From CAYJAZ01 sp964369185 (lineage in GTDB: Bacteria > Desulfobacterota > Desulfovibrionia > Desulfovibrionales > Desulfovibrionaceae), in assembly GCA_964369185.1 (NCBI GenBank), contig CAYJEN010000003.1, positions 1 through 64,000 on the forward strand: a DNA stretch of 64,000 bases, in the 5' to 3' direction. The notes under the pieces were generated by a model. That model was not told where the DNA came from. It made no database searches and worked only from the letters and a program-made list of their open reading frames with translations. Shown here one piece after another: positions 9,039 to 18,421 of this stretch; position 1 is the stretch's first letter; each line of letters opens with the position of its first letter. Made by a program: the position numbers and the translations under genes.

Positions 9039-10435
9039 ATTGTAATCCCCAATGATTTATATAGATTTATACGTAACTTTAAAAGTTCCGTTTTTTCACG
9101 TAAGATAGTCTTTTCAAGACTTTGTAGGCTTTGTAATTGAGTTATATATCTTAAAAATGTATCTCCACCGTTTAGATAGCTAATTTGAGCTTCTTTTTCA
9201 GCAGCTTTCTGTAGGCGAAATTGCTCGGCAAGGTTTTCAAGATACTTTATTTGTGCTTGTTCAGCCATAAGGGCTGTATTTACTTCACCTAAAGCGGTTG
9301 CAACTGTTTTTATGTAATTGATTGCGGCTTCTTGTGCGGCAGCATCTTTTCTATCCATTTCAGCTAGTTTTGATCCACCATCAAAAATAACGCCAGTGAT
9401 TGAAGCTAAAAGACTTGTTGTCCAATCATTGAGAAGAACTGAGAGTGCCGCAGAGGAAATTGCTTCTGAAACACTTAAATTTATACTCGGAAAATATGCA
9501 AGATTTGCAATAGCTAAATCTTTATCAGCGGCTAATAATTCGTATTTAGCTGCTCGTATATCCGGTCTATTTTCTAATAATTCTGCTGGAATACCTGTAG
9601 CTGGAAGTGGGGGAAGGGTTGGTAACTCTTTTTCTGTAAGCTCAATTTGATATGTAGGAAGTTCACCTGTAAGAAGAGCTAGGCTTGCCATGTATGCTCT
9701 TTCTCTTTCAATTAGAATAGGTTCTTCTGATTGCGAAGAAACTAACTGCTCTTGTTGTTGCAAAACATCTAAACCACTTGATTGGCCAAAGCCATAACGG
9801 GTTCTTTGCAGTTCAAGCAGGGTTGTGTTTAGCTCTACTTGATCCTTGAGTATTTGAATTTCAGCTCTTGTAGATAAAATATCAATATAAGTATTTGCAA
9901 CAGAAGAAGATACTGTAAGTACAGTTGTGAGCATATCTTCATAACTAACTTGATATCTAAACTCATCAGCTTGACTTGCAGCAGCAACTTTTCCCCATAG
10001 ATCTAACTCATAAGAAAGTGAGAGAGAGCCTGAAAAAGAATCAGAGTATGAGCTGTTATTACTTCCTTCACTATCTTCAAAGGTACGCCCCGTACTTCCT
10101 CTATAATCTAACTGAGGAAAGAAGCTTGAACGGCTTTGACTAAGGTTTGCGGCACTTTGAGTAAGCCTTGTATATGCAATTTGTAAGTCAAAGTTTCCGC
10201 TTCTTTTATCATCGCTAAATAGAGAAGCGAGCGCTTTTTCTTCGATAGAGTTTAGCTCTTCGCTATTAAATGTTTCCCACCAACGTGAACTATCAAATTC
10301 AGAAGTTCCACTTTCTGTAAGAAAGGTATCCGGCAACGCAATTTCCGGTGTTGGGTAGGTTTCTATCATAGTTGCACACCCACTAAGAAAAAGTATGGTT
10401 GTGAGCAACATACATCTTATAGAAATAAGTGACAT
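9035..10435 (-). CDS. Outer-membrane efflux lipoprotein (OprM/NodT family)
   Basis: The TolC-like channel of the tripartite pump. I place the start at 10435, where ATG is preceded by AAGGGGGA at good spacing; an in-frame ATG 24 bases upstream lacks comparable support. From this start a type II signal peptide ends in LSGC, making Cys20 the lipidated residue. Two OEP repeats follow: an Arg/Ser/Gln-rich helical segment around residues 90-260 and a second from about 290 to the end. At 466 residues it has normal family length. It is the first gene of the three-gene operon. Confidence 0.9.
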   Translation of the reverse strand: MSLISIRCMLLTTILFLSGCATMIETYPTPEIALPDTFLTESGTSEFDSSRWWETFNSEELNSIEEKALASLFSDDKRSGNFDLQIAYTRLTQSAANLSQSRSSFFPQLDYRGSTGRTFEDSEGSNNSSYSDSFSGSLSLSYELDLWGKVAAASQADEFRYQVSYEDMLTTVLTVSSSVANTYIDILSTRAEIQILKDQVELNTTLLELQRTRYGFGQSSGLDVLQQQEQLVSSQSEEPILIERERAYMASLALLTGELPTYQIELTEKELPTLPPLPATGIPAELLENRPDIRAAKYELLAADKDLAIANLAYFPSINLSVSEAISSAALSVLLNDWTTSLLASITGVIFDGGSKLAEMDRKDAAAQEAAINYIKTVATALGEVNTALMAEQAQIKYLENLAEQFRLQKAAEKEAQISYLNGGDTFLRYITQLQSLQSLEKTILREKTELLKLRINLYKSLGITI

Positions 10436-10508
10436 GAATCCCCCTTTGAATATCCCCAAAAAAATAACTGTATAAAAACTAGACAGGAATTTGTTTCTTT
10501 GTCTAAAA

Positions 10509-10539
10509 AGTATACAAATAAAGTTTGATTTTGTATACT
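10509..10539. promoter_or_regulatory. Operator-like palindrome at the RND operon promoter
   Basis: AGTATACAAA (10509-10518) is repeated as its exact complement TTTGTATACT (10530-10539) with an 11-base spacer. On the minus strand it starts one base after the -10 element at 10545-10540, so a bound protein would cover the transcription start. This is the usual placement for a repressor of an efflux operon. No regulator gene is adjacent, so the binding protein is unknown. Confidence 0.55.
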
Positions 10540-10569
10540 ATTATAGTTTTTTATTTATGCAATGCACAA
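10540..10569 (-). promoter_or_regulatory. Candidate promoter of the RND efflux operon
   Basis: On the minus strand, TTGTGC (10569-10564) and TATAAT (10545-10540) are 18 bases apart, pointing to the outer-membrane lipoprotein gene that begins at 10435. The perfect -10 gives most of the support. The 410-base gap 10436-10845 holds this promoter, the palindrome and the divergent guaB promoter; I see no gene or RNA in the rest. Confidence 0.5.
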
Positions 10570-10732
10570 TACATACCAAAAAAGGAGAACACATACAAAT
10601 AAAAAAAATATTATTTTTTTAAAAGAAAAAGGAAAAAGCTAAGTTTTTATAAAGGTTGCGCTTTTCTTTATTATAAATATAAAATCTATAAGTTAAAAAC
10701 CCAGTCTACTTTAAATTTAGTTAATTAAATGT

Positions 10733-10761
10733 TTGACTTTAGTTCTTGACAAGGTTATATA
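10733..10761 (+). promoter_or_regulatory. Candidate guaB promoter
   Basis: TTGACT (10733-10738) and TATATA (10756-10761) are 17 bases apart, leaving a leader of about 75 bases before the guaB start. A second TTGACA at 10746 has no good -10 partner. Confidence 0.5.
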
Positions 10762-10845
10762 TACTTGAACAATTTTAATTAAAAACCAGTATAACAGGTA
10801 ATAACTATTTGATTTTATTCAATAATTTATTGCAAGGAGTTTTTT

Positions 10846-12300
10846 GTGGCTACATTTCTTGAAAAAGCACTAACATTCGATGATGTACTATTGGTGCCGT
10901 CTTATTCGGAAGTAACACCTGATATGATCGACGTAAGTGCCTATCTTACGCCAGAAATAAAATTAGGTATTCCACTTCTTTCAGCGGCTATGGATACTGT
11001 AACAGAATCAGCAATGGCAATTTCAATGGCAAGAAACGGTGGTATCGGTATTGTTCATAAAAATATGAGTATCGAACGCCAAAGACTTGAAATTGAAAAA
11101 GTTAAAAAGTCTGAAAGCGGTATGATTTTAGACCCTGTAACTGTGAGACCAGAAGACTCAGTGAGAGTTGCACTCTCTTTAATGTCTGACTACAGAGTAT
11201 CCGGTCTTCCTGTTGTACGCAATAACGAACTTGTTGGTATTCTTACAAACAGAGACGTTCGCTTTGTTCAAGATATTGATAAAGTTTTAGTAAGTGAAGT
11301 TATGACAAGCGAAGGGCTTGTAACCGTTCCAGTTGGAACTACACTTGAAGAAGCGAAAGAACATCTTCATAAGCATCGTATTGAAAAACTCCTTGTAGTT
11401 GACGCTAATCGTGAACTTAAAGGACTTATCACTATGAAAGATATTGATAAAGTTCAAAAATATCCGGATGCATGTAAAGACTCATCAGGTCGTTTACGTG
11501 TTGGCGGTGCTTTAGGTGTTGGTAAGGACTGCGAAGAAAGAGCAAGTGAACTTCTTGCTGCCGGTGTTGACGTTCTTGTTTTAGATTCAGCACACGGGCA
11601 CTCAGTAAATATTTTACGTGCTATTGAAACAGTTCGTTCAAGCTTCCCGAATGCACAAATTGTTGGTGGTAACGTTGCCACTTATGAAGGTGCTAAAGCT
11701 CTATTCAAAGCCGGTGCAGATGCTGTTAAAGTTGGTATCGGGCCTGGTTCTATCTGTACAACTCGTGTTGTTTCAGGTGTTGGCGTTCCACAAATCACTG
11801 CGATTACAGAAGCTGTTCGTGCGGCAAGAGAATTTGATAAATGTATCATTGGTGATGGTGGTATTAAATATTCAGGTGACGTTGTAAAAGCTCTTGCTGT
11901 TGGTGCTAATACAATCATGGCAGGTTCACTCTTTGCCGGAACTGAAGAAAGCCCCGGTGAAACTATGTTGTATCAAGGACGTACTTATAAAGTATACCGT
12001 GGTATGGGCTCAATCGACGCTATGAAAGATGGTTCTTCCGATCGTTATTTCCAAGAAAAATCAAAGAAATTTGTTCCTGAAGGTATTGTTGGACGTGTTC
12101 CTTATAAAGGACCTGTTGCTGAAACTATCTATCAATTAATCGGTGGACTTCGTTCCGGTATGGGTTACTGCGGTGCAAAAGATCTTGATACTCTTCATAA
12201 AACCGCAACATTTGTTGAAATTAGTTCATCAGGTTTACGTGAAAGTCACGTGCATGATGTTATCATCACTAAAGAAGCTCCTAACTATCGTGTAGAGTAA
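10846..12300 (+). CDS. guaB: Inosine-5'-monophosphate dehydrogenase
   Basis: GuaB oxidises IMP to XMP with NAD+, the rate-limiting step to GMP. At 484 residues it has the usual layout: a (beta/alpha)8 barrel interrupted by two CBS domains (about residues 95-210), the active-site loop GPGSICTTR with catalytic Cys304, and the flap region containing YRGMGS. The start codon is GTG, placed after a strong AAGGAG site; the protein begins MATFLEKALTFDDVLL, which fits the family start. guaA follows in the same direction but with a 244-base gap containing a repeat element. Confidence 0.97.
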   Translation: MATFLEKALTFDDVLLVPSYSEVTPDMIDVSAYLTPEIKLGIPLLSAAMDTVTESAMAISMARNGGIGIVHKNMSIERQRLEIEKVKKSESGMILDPVTVRPEDSVRVALSLMSDYRVSGLPVVRNNELVGILTNRDVRFVQDIDKVLVSEVMTSEGLVTVPVGTTLEEAKEHLHKHRIEKLLVVDANRELKGLITMKDIDKVQKYPDACKDSSGRLRVGGALGVGKDCEERASELLAAGVDVLVLDSAHGHSVNILRAIETVRSSFPNAQIVGGNVATYEGAKALFKAGADAVKVGIGPGSICTTRVVSGVGVPQITAITEAVRAAREFDKCIIGDGGIKYSGDVVKALAVGANTIMAGSLFAGTEESPGETMLYQGRTYKVYRGMGSIDAMKDGSSDRYFQEKSKKFVPEGIVGRVPYKGPVAETIYQLIGGLRSGMGYCGAKDLDTLHKTATFVEISSSGLRESHVHDVIITKEAPNYRVE

Positions 12301-12310
12301 TTTTCTTTTT

Positions 12311-12436
12311 GTCTCCGACGGGCAAAGGGAATGATTCCCTTTGCAAACCCCTTTTCTTTTTTCTCGTTCCTCGAAAAAAGGAAAAAGGTTTTTCAAAAAA
12401 AATTATTCCTTTTACGTTGAAGTAAAGAAATTTTCT
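12311..12436 (+). repeat. Dispersed 3'-flank element, copy B (after guaB)
   Basis: It begins 11 bases after the guaB stop. Hairpin 1 is GTC-TCC-GAC (12311-12319). Hairpin 2 is a 10-bp stem, 12322-12331 with 12335-12344. Hairpin 3 has stem 12356-12363 with 12373-12380 and the 9-base loop TCGTTCCTC. The tail CGTTGAAGTAAAGAAAT matches the end of copy A with few changes. The element may end guaB transcription, but it has no classical T-run directly after hairpin 2. Confidence 0.7.
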
Positions 12437-12544
12437 TTAAACTTAGAAGGATTTACGACAGAATTAAAAATGCTCTTCATAGGGTTAAAATTAATTTTGT
12501 TCATTATAACATTATAATATCCTTATAAAATAAGAAAGGTTTAT

Positions 12545-14092
12545 ATGTCTACTAAAGTAATTATTATAGACTATGGTTCACAAGTAACTCAGCTGATTGC
12601 TCGCCGAGTACGTGAAGCCGGTGTTTATTCGCAAATCTTACCATGTAATGTGACAGCAGAAGAATTAAAGGCTGCAAATCCGGAAGCTATTATTCTTTCC
12701 GGTGGTCCTGCATCAGTTGGTGAAGAAGATGCACCTACATTCGATCATGCAATTCTTGAACTTAATGTTCCTGTTCTTGCTATCTGTTATGGTATGCAAC
12801 TTCTTGCTCTTAACATGGGCGGAGAACTTGCACAGTCACACAAAAGAGAATACGGCCCTGCTGATTTATACCTAAATGGTTCATCACCACTTTTCAAAAA
12901 CGTAGAAAAAGTTACTCGTGTTTGGAACAGTCATGGTGACGTAGTAAGCGAAGTGCCTGAAGGATTTGAAATTATTGCAAAAACTCCTACTCTTCCAATT
13001 GCTGCAATGGCTGATCATAAAAGAAATATTTATGCAGTGCAATTCCACCCGGAAGTGCACCACACAGTTGAAGGCGAAAAAATGTTACAGAACTTCCTTT
13101 TTGAAATCTGTAAATTTAAAGCTGACTGGACAATGCATAGCTTTGTTGACCGTGTAATTGAAGAAACACGTGAAAAAGTTGGTGACGGTCATGTTATCTG
13201 TGCTCTTTCAGGCGGTGTTGATTCTACAGTTGTAGCGGTTCTTCTTCATAAAGCAATTGGTAAACAACTTCACTGTATCTACGTTGATAACGGCGTATTA
13301 CGTACAGGCGAAGGAAAAGAAGTTGTTGACCTTCTACAAAATAGCTTTGAGTTAAACCTCAACTTTGTTGACGCATCTAAATTATTCTTAGACAAATTAA
13401 AAGGCGTTGATGATCCTGAAGAAAAACGTAAAATCATCGGTTATACTTTTATTGAAGTATTTGATGAAGAAGCAAAGAAATTGAAAGCTGCCGGTATTAA
13501 TGTAGAATGGCTTGCTCAAGGTACTCTTTATCCTGATGTTATTGAGTCAATCTCACACAAAGGTCCATCAGCAGTTATTAAATCTCACCACAACGTGGGC
13601 GGATTACCTGAAAAAATGAATATGAAACTCATTGAACCTTTACGTGAACTCTTCAAAGATGAAGTACGTAAAGTGGGCGCTGAAATTGGTATTCCTGACA
13701 GTATCTTATGGCGCCATCCATTCCCAGGGCCAGGTCTAGCAATTCGTATTTTAGGTGAAATCACCGAAGAGCGTTTATCTATTGTTCGTAAAGCAGATGC
13801 TATTGTCCAAGAAGAATTACGTGTAAGCGGATATTATCGCAAAATTTGGCAAGGTTTCGCTGTTCTTCTTCCTCTCAAAACCGTTGGTGTTATGGGTGAT
13901 GGCAGAACTTACGAACACGTTATCGCAATCAGAGCTGTTGACTCAGTAGATGCTATGACCGCAGACTGGTCACGCCTACCTGAATCACTCCTTGAAAGCA
14001 TGTCTACCCGTATCATTAACGAAGTTAAAGGTGTAAACAGAGTTGTTTATGACATCTCTCCAAAACCACCTTCAACAATCGAATGGGAGTAA
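12545..14092 (+). CDS. guaA: GMP synthase (glutamine-hydrolysing)
   Basis: GuaA aminates XMP to GMP using glutamine and ATP. The N-terminal class I glutamine amidotransferase domain has the nucleophile Cys81 in AICYGMQLL and the His/Glu pair in FHPEVHH. The ATP-pyrophosphatase domain carries the P-loop SGGVDSTV (around residue 226). The C-terminal dimerisation domain ends in PPSTIEWE, as is standard. At 515 residues it is full length. It follows guaB in the pathway and on the chromosome but is separated by a structured repeat element and probably has its own promoter (TATAAT at 12513-12518). Confidence 0.97.
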   Translation: MSTKVIIIDYGSQVTQLIARRVREAGVYSQILPCNVTAEELKAANPEAIILSGGPASVGEEDAPTFDHAILELNVPVLAICYGMQLLALNMGGELAQSHKREYGPADLYLNGSSPLFKNVEKVTRVWNSHGDVVSEVPEGFEIIAKTPTLPIAAMADHKRNIYAVQFHPEVHHTVEGEKMLQNFLFEICKFKADWTMHSFVDRVIEETREKVGDGHVICALSGGVDSTVVAVLLHKAIGKQLHCIYVDNGVLRTGEGKEVVDLLQNSFELNLNFVDASKLFLDKLKGVDDPEEKRKIIGYTFIEVFDEEAKKLKAAGINVEWLAQGTLYPDVIESISHKGPSAVIKSHHNVGGLPEKMNMKLIEPLRELFKDEVRKVGAEIGIPDSILWRHPFPGPGLAIRILGEITEERLSIVRKADAIVQEELRVSGYYRKIWQGFAVLLPLKTVGVMGDGRTYEHVIAIRAVDSVDAMTADWSRLPESLLESMSTRIINEVKGVNRVVYDISPKPPSTIEWE

Positions 14093-14104
14093 GAGTTAAA
14101 GAAT

Positions 14105-14243
14105 GCCTTCGGCGACCAAAGGAGATAATCCCCTTTGGAAACCCTATTTCTTTCCGACTCGTTCCTCGTCGAACAGAAAAGTTGTTTTCAAAAAAATTAC
14201 TTCCTGTGGCGTTGGAGTAAGATGATCTTACTGAAGTAAAGTA
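14105..14243 (+). repeat. Dispersed 3'-flank element, copy C (after guaA)
   Basis: It begins 12 bases after the guaA stop. Hairpin 1 is GCC-TTC-GGC (14105-14113). Hairpin 2 pairs CCAAAGG (14116-14122) with CCTTTGG (14132-14138). Hairpin 3 is CGAC (14155-14158) and GTCG (14168-14171) around the 9-base loop TCGTTCCTC, identical to the copy B loop on a different stem. A tail with GTTGGAGTAA and GAAGTAAAG follows. The rest of the 316-base gap up to kdsB holds the hairpin at 14244-14285 and nothing else recognisable. Confidence 0.7.
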
Positions 14244-14285
14244 AATAGCCCTTTCATTAGTCAACAGATTAATGGAAGGGTTATT
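14244..14285 (+). terminator. Imperfect hairpin, possible terminator after guaA
   Basis: AATAGCCCTTTCATTA (14244-14259) pairs, with G-U pairs, to TAATGGAAGGGTTATT (14270-14285) around a loop of about 10 bases. Only a weak T-rich stretch follows, so terminator function is uncertain. Confidence 0.4.
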
Positions 14286-14408
14286 CATTTAATAAGAATG
14301 AATTAAATTCATTTGTTCTAGGTGTAAGGACAAAAATATCATAGATTGACTTTATTATAAAAATAGGAGATAATAAGGCTTATTCACGAGTAAAGGAATG
14401 CTTTAATT

Positions 14409-15152
14409 ATGGACGTTTACGGAATAATACCAGCACGATATAAAAGCTCACGATTAGAGGGAAAGCCTCTTGCTGAAATCAATGGTAAACCTATGTTTTG
14501 GCACGTGTATAAACAAGCTAGTATGGCGAATATTAAGAAAGTCTACCTTGCTACAGATGATGAAAGAATAAAAGAAAGCGCAGAAAAATATAATGTTCCA
14601 TGTGTTATGACGAGCTTTGATCATAATTCTGGTTCTGATAGAATCAGAGAAGCAGCTGATATACTAAAACTTCCGGATAATTCAATACTCATTAATATAC
14701 AGGGTGATGAACCACTCCTTAATCCTGAAATGTTGAATCAGCTTGTGTTACCATTTTCACAAAAACCAGGGGTGCAAGTTACAACTTTAGCTCATAAATT
14801 GAATACTTTGCAAGATAAAGAACGCTTTTTATCGCCAAACACGGTAAAAATCACGCTTGACATTAATAGCAATGCACTATATTTTTCCCGTTCCCCTATT
14901 CCTCATAATAGAGACGGCGAACCTGATTCGGGATTAGATTTTTATGCTCATGTTGGTCTTTATGCTTTCCGATACGATATTTTGAAACTTTTTACATCGC
15001 TAAAACCTTCTTATTTAGAGGAAACAGAAAAGCTTGAACAGCTCAGGCTTTTGGAAAACAATATACAAATTCATGTTGTAACTACAGAACATTTTTCAAT
15101 CGGTGTTGACACAGCAGAAGATTTAGAAAAAGTTCGTGCTCTTATGCCATAA
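14409..15152 (+). CDS. kdsB: 3-deoxy-manno-octulosonate cytidylyltransferase
   Basis: KdsB activates KDO as CMP-KDO for lipopolysaccharide inner-core synthesis, so the organism makes LPS. The N-terminal nucleotide-binding signature IPARYKSSRLEGKPL, the ATDDERI stretch and INIQGDEPL are all present. The 247-residue length is normal. It stands first in a co-directional run (kdsB, phoH, HD protein, rimO, lipoprotein, recO) with gaps of 4-41 bases or an overlap. Confidence 0.96.
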   Translation: MDVYGIIPARYKSSRLEGKPLAEINGKPMFWHVYKQASMANIKKVYLATDDERIKESAEKYNVPCVMTSFDHNSGSDRIREAADILKLPDNSILINIQGDEPLLNPEMLNQLVLPFSQKPGVQVTTLAHKLNTLQDKERFLSPNTVKITLDINSNALYFSRSPIPHNRDGEPDSGLDFYAHVGLYAFRYDILKLFTSLKPSYLEETEKLEQLRLLENNIQIHVVTTEHFSIGVDTAEDLEKVRALMP

Positions 15153-15193
15153 GAGTATAGAAGTATTTGTTTTCACAATTTTAAGAGTAATTT

Positions 15194-16213
15194 ATGAAAG
15201 AAAAACACGCTCATCTCACTTTTGATAATAATGAATATGCCAGCCTTTTATTTGGTCCTTTAAATAGTCATTTAGACTTTATGGCTGATTTAACAGGCAC
15301 TGCGATTTCCTCAATGGGAAATGAGCTATTTATTAAGTCACTTGATAAGAACATTACACAAAAAGAACTCGATGCAATAGCAAATGTTTTTACACAGTGT
15401 TATGCTCTTGTAAAAGATGGTTTTATTGTCAAAACTGAGATGCTTGAACAGGCTTATAGTCTTTTGAGTGAGACTCCAAATGCAAATATAGGTTCAACTT
15501 TCACAAACTATACTGTGATTAAAGCTCCGAAAAAAACTATTATTGCACGTAATGCCTCACAAAAAAACTATATTGATTTAATGCAAAAAAATGAGATAGT
15601 TTTCGGTATTGGACCTGCCGGTACAGGTAAAACATATCTTGCCGTTGCTATGGGTCTGCATTATTTAATGACTAAGAGAGTAAAAAAGATTATTCTTACT
15701 CGTCCTGCGGTTGAAGCCGGCGAAAAGCTTGGTTTCTTACCCGGTACTATGACAGATAAAGTTGATCCTTATCTTCGCCCTCTTTTTGATGCTCTTGATG
15801 AAATGCTTGGGCATAGCCAATTTGTAGCAAGACAAGAAGCCGGTATGATTGAAATTGCACCTCTCGCCTTTATGCGTGGTAGAACACTTTCAGACGCATT
15901 CCTTATTCTTGACGAAGCACAAAATACTACGCCTGAACAGATGAAAATGTTTTTAACTCGTATGGGATTTGGCTCAAGAATGGTAATCACCGGCGACGTT
16001 ACACAAATTGACTTGCCACCAACACCTGTCTATGATAATGTTCAACAAGGTAAATGGGCTCCTCGTGTTGTTCGTTCTGGTCTTGTTGAGAGTCTTGATA
16101 TATTAAAAGATACACAAGGTATTGGAATATATAAATTCCAAAATAAAGATGTAGTGCGTCACCCTATGGTGAGTCGCATTGTAAGTGCTTATGATAAACA
16201 CCAAAAAAAATAG
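15194..16213 (+). CDS. PhoH-family ATPase (YbeZ-like)
   Basis: A cytoplasmic P-loop ATPase linked to RNA and ribosome metabolism in the YbeZ group. It has 339 residues. The N-terminal KH-like region is followed by Walker A GPAGTGKTYLA (about residue 140), Walker B FLILDEAQN and the TGDVTQIDLP motif, all typical of PhoH. It overlaps the next gene, a 7TM-HD protein, which is a common partner. In many bacteria ybeY follows these genes; it is absent here. Confidence 0.93.
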   Translation: MKEKHAHLTFDNNEYASLLFGPLNSHLDFMADLTGTAISSMGNELFIKSLDKNITQKELDAIANVFTQCYALVKDGFIVKTEMLEQAYSLLSETPNANIGSTFTNYTVIKAPKKTIIARNASQKNYIDLMQKNEIVFGIGPAGTGKTYLAVAMGLHYLMTKRVKKIILTRPAVEAGEKLGFLPGTMTDKVDPYLRPLFDALDEMLGHSQFVARQEAGMIEIAPLAFMRGRTLSDAFLILDEAQNTTPEQMKMFLTRMGFGSRMVITGDVTQIDLPPTPVYDNVQQGKWAPRVVRSGLVESLDILKDTQGIGIYKFQNKDVVRHPMVSRIVSAYDKHQKK

Positions 16214-18407
16214 CTTTAGCTTAAAAGAGATTTATCTACTTCTTAAAAACTCACTTGCGTATCACTATGCAGGTTTGTATACATGGAGTATATTCTTTGC
16301 GGTTCTAATACTTTCCTTATTGGCAGGTATAAACCACGAGCAGAGTAATTCTCTTTTTATGGCCGGCGAAACAGCAAAAAGCAATGTTTACGCTGAACGC
16401 ACACTGAAAATTGAAGATCCGCACGCAACTCAGCTAAGACGTGATCAAACCATGGCTCTACAACCCTTAATTTTTGACCTTGATAAAAGAAAAGTTCAGA
16501 AATTTAGAGAAAATACACTTGGTTTGCTTACAAGCATTTCTTCACTCGGGCGTGATATTGATAGCCTAAATCAAATACAAAGTGCTTTTAATAAGCAACA
16601 CGGAACTGACTTTGATAGAGCCTTCTTCTCAGCTCTTTCGTTTGACGAAATTCAAACATATCTTACAGAAAAGCTTCTTCCTTTTGCAGAAAACATTCTT
16701 CTACAAGGTATCTTTGCAGATAAAAATCAGCTAGGCACGCAGCCAACAGCTATTCTTGTTCGCGATACCGAAACAGGAACAGAATCTTTACTTGTTCCTA
16801 ATAATCACCCACTGCCTGACTTGAGTTCATTCTATCTAAGTATTGGACAAGAATTGAGAAATGCTGACATAACTCAAGAAGAACGTAGAGTATTGCTTGC
16901 TCTTATGGAATCCTTAGCAGTTCCTACACTACAAATGAATAATCAAGTGACCATGCAAAGAGCAACAAACGTTGTTTCTGCAATACCACCTGTTTATTAC
17001 TATATTCAAAAAGGTGAACTTATTGCCGCAGAAGGTGACTTGGTAAGCCGTGAACAACAGCTAAAAATGCAGGCTCTTTATAAATTTTCTTCCAGAAATA
17101 TTGATATTGCAAAAGTAGCCGGTATTTTTATTGTATCTTTAGGTTTTGTTTATGGACTTTTCTTCTCCCCTGCCGGATTAACGGGTACACGTTTATATCC
17201 AAGAGTACAAGTATTCTTTAGCTTCTTGCTTCTTTTATTTGGTGCAAGTGCGTGGCTTCTTGGTTGGTTTTTTCAAGAAAGTCTTACAATGGAACAAGTA
17301 TCAACATGGGCTTTTGCTTTCCCAGTAGCGGGGGCAGCAGGTTTATCGGCTCTGGTATATTCAGCAAGGCGTTTCTTTAGTATAGGAATACTTCTTTCCT
17401 TGTTTACCACTTTATTTTTATGTGGAAATATTGCACTATTTATCTTCTTTTTCTTAAGTGCAATGTTTAATACTTTGCTTATTCTGCGTTCCCAAAGTAG
17501 ACAAGATGTTGTTGCAAGCACACTTGTTCTTTTCTTGGGGCAAAATATATTTGCTCTTGGAGCGGCTTTATTTAATGCCGTTGAATTTGAACTTCTTCCA
17601 ACTGTTATGATGGCAGCAAGCTTAAATTCTGTTTTATCACTCTTTATCATATTTGCATTAAGTCCTATTGTTGAGATGTTCTTTAACCTCACAACAAGAT
17701 TCAGACTTATGGAACTTATGAACTTAGAGCAACCACTTCTTCAAGAACTTATGATGACAGCTCCTGGAACATATCATCACTCTATTGTTGTTTCAAATCT
17801 TGTTGAAGCAGGTGCAAAAGCAATTAATGCAAATAGTTTGCTTTGTAAGGTTGCGGCTCTTTATCATGATATCGGTAAGATTGTTCGCCCAGAATACTTT
17901 ATTGAAAATCAGATTAATATGCCAAATAAGCATGATACTCTTGCTCCGGCTATGAGTGCGCTTATTATTATTTCTCACGTAAAACAAGGTGTTGAGCTTG
18001 CAGAAAAGTTCAATCTTGGTAAGGAAATTACTGATATTATTAGACAGCATCACGGGAATAGATGTATAACCTATTTTTATAATAAAGCTGTAAATACGCA
18101 TACAGGAGAAGGTGAACCTCCACAAGAGAGCGATTATTCCTATCCTTATGAAAGACCGAAATCAAAAGAAGCCGCTATTCTTATTCTTGCAGACGCGATT
18201 GAAGCTTCTAGTCGTACACTTTTTGACCCAACACCGGCACGTATTCAGTCTCATGTTAACACTATAGTTCAAGGTATTTATGCAGAAGGTCAGCTTGATG
18301 AATCTGAACTAACTTTCAGAGATTTATCTATGCTTTCAGATGCGTTTACACGAAATCTAAATGGATTATTCCACCAAAGAATCGTTTATCCAGAAAAGAA
18401 AAAATAA
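16191..18407 (+). CDS. 7TM-HD membrane phosphohydrolase (PgpH/YqfF-like)
   Basis: Members of this family with a 7TMR-HDED extracellular part, seven membrane helices and a cytoplasmic HD domain include PgpH, a cyclic-di-AMP phosphodiesterase. Here an N-terminal helix (about residues 25-45) is followed by a long extracytoplasmic region, then clustered membrane segments at about 305-495, and a C-terminal HD domain with TYHHS and LYHDIGKI. I chose ATG 16191; a GTG two codons earlier is possible. The gene starts inside phoH. The substrate is inferred from the family only. Confidence 0.9.
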   Translation: MINTKKNSFSLKEIYLLLKNSLAYHYAGLYTWSIFFAVLILSLLAGINHEQSNSLFMAGETAKSNVYAERTLKIEDPHATQLRRDQTMALQPLIFDLDKRKVQKFRENTLGLLTSISSLGRDIDSLNQIQSAFNKQHGTDFDRAFFSALSFDEIQTYLTEKLLPFAENILLQGIFADKNQLGTQPTAILVRDTETGTESLLVPNNHPLPDLSSFYLSIGQELRNADITQEERRVLLALMESLAVPTLQMNNQVTMQRATNVVSAIPPVYYYIQKGELIAAEGDLVSREQQLKMQALYKFSSRNIDIAKVAGIFIVSLGFVYGLFFSPAGLTGTRLYPRVQVFFSFLLLLFGASAWLLGWFFQESLTMEQVSTWAFAFPVAGAAGLSALVYSARRFFSIGILLSLFTTLFLCGNIALFIFFFLSAMFNTLLILRSQSRQDVVASTLVLFLGQNIFALGAALFNAVEFELLPTVMMAASLNSVLSLFIIFALSPIVEMFFNLTTRFRLMELMNLEQPLLQELMMTAPGTYHHSIVVSNLVEAGAKAINANSLLCKVAALYHDIGKIVRPEYFIENQINMPNKHDTLAPAMSALIIISHVKQGVELAEKFNLGKEITDIIRQHHGNRCITYFYNKAVNTHTGEGEPPQESDYSYPYERPKSKEAAILILADAIEASSRTLFDPTPARIQSHVNTIVQGIYAEGQLDESELTFRDLSMLSDAFTRNLNGLFHQRIVYPEKKK

Positions 18408-18421
18408 AGAAAAAAGAAATT

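Noticed and set aside
14101..14288. Short open frames inside the repeat copies (for example one starting ATGCCTTCGGCGACC in copies C and D)
   Set aside because: Copy B has no matching ATG, frames differ after the first hairpin, and base changes preserve pairing and not codons.
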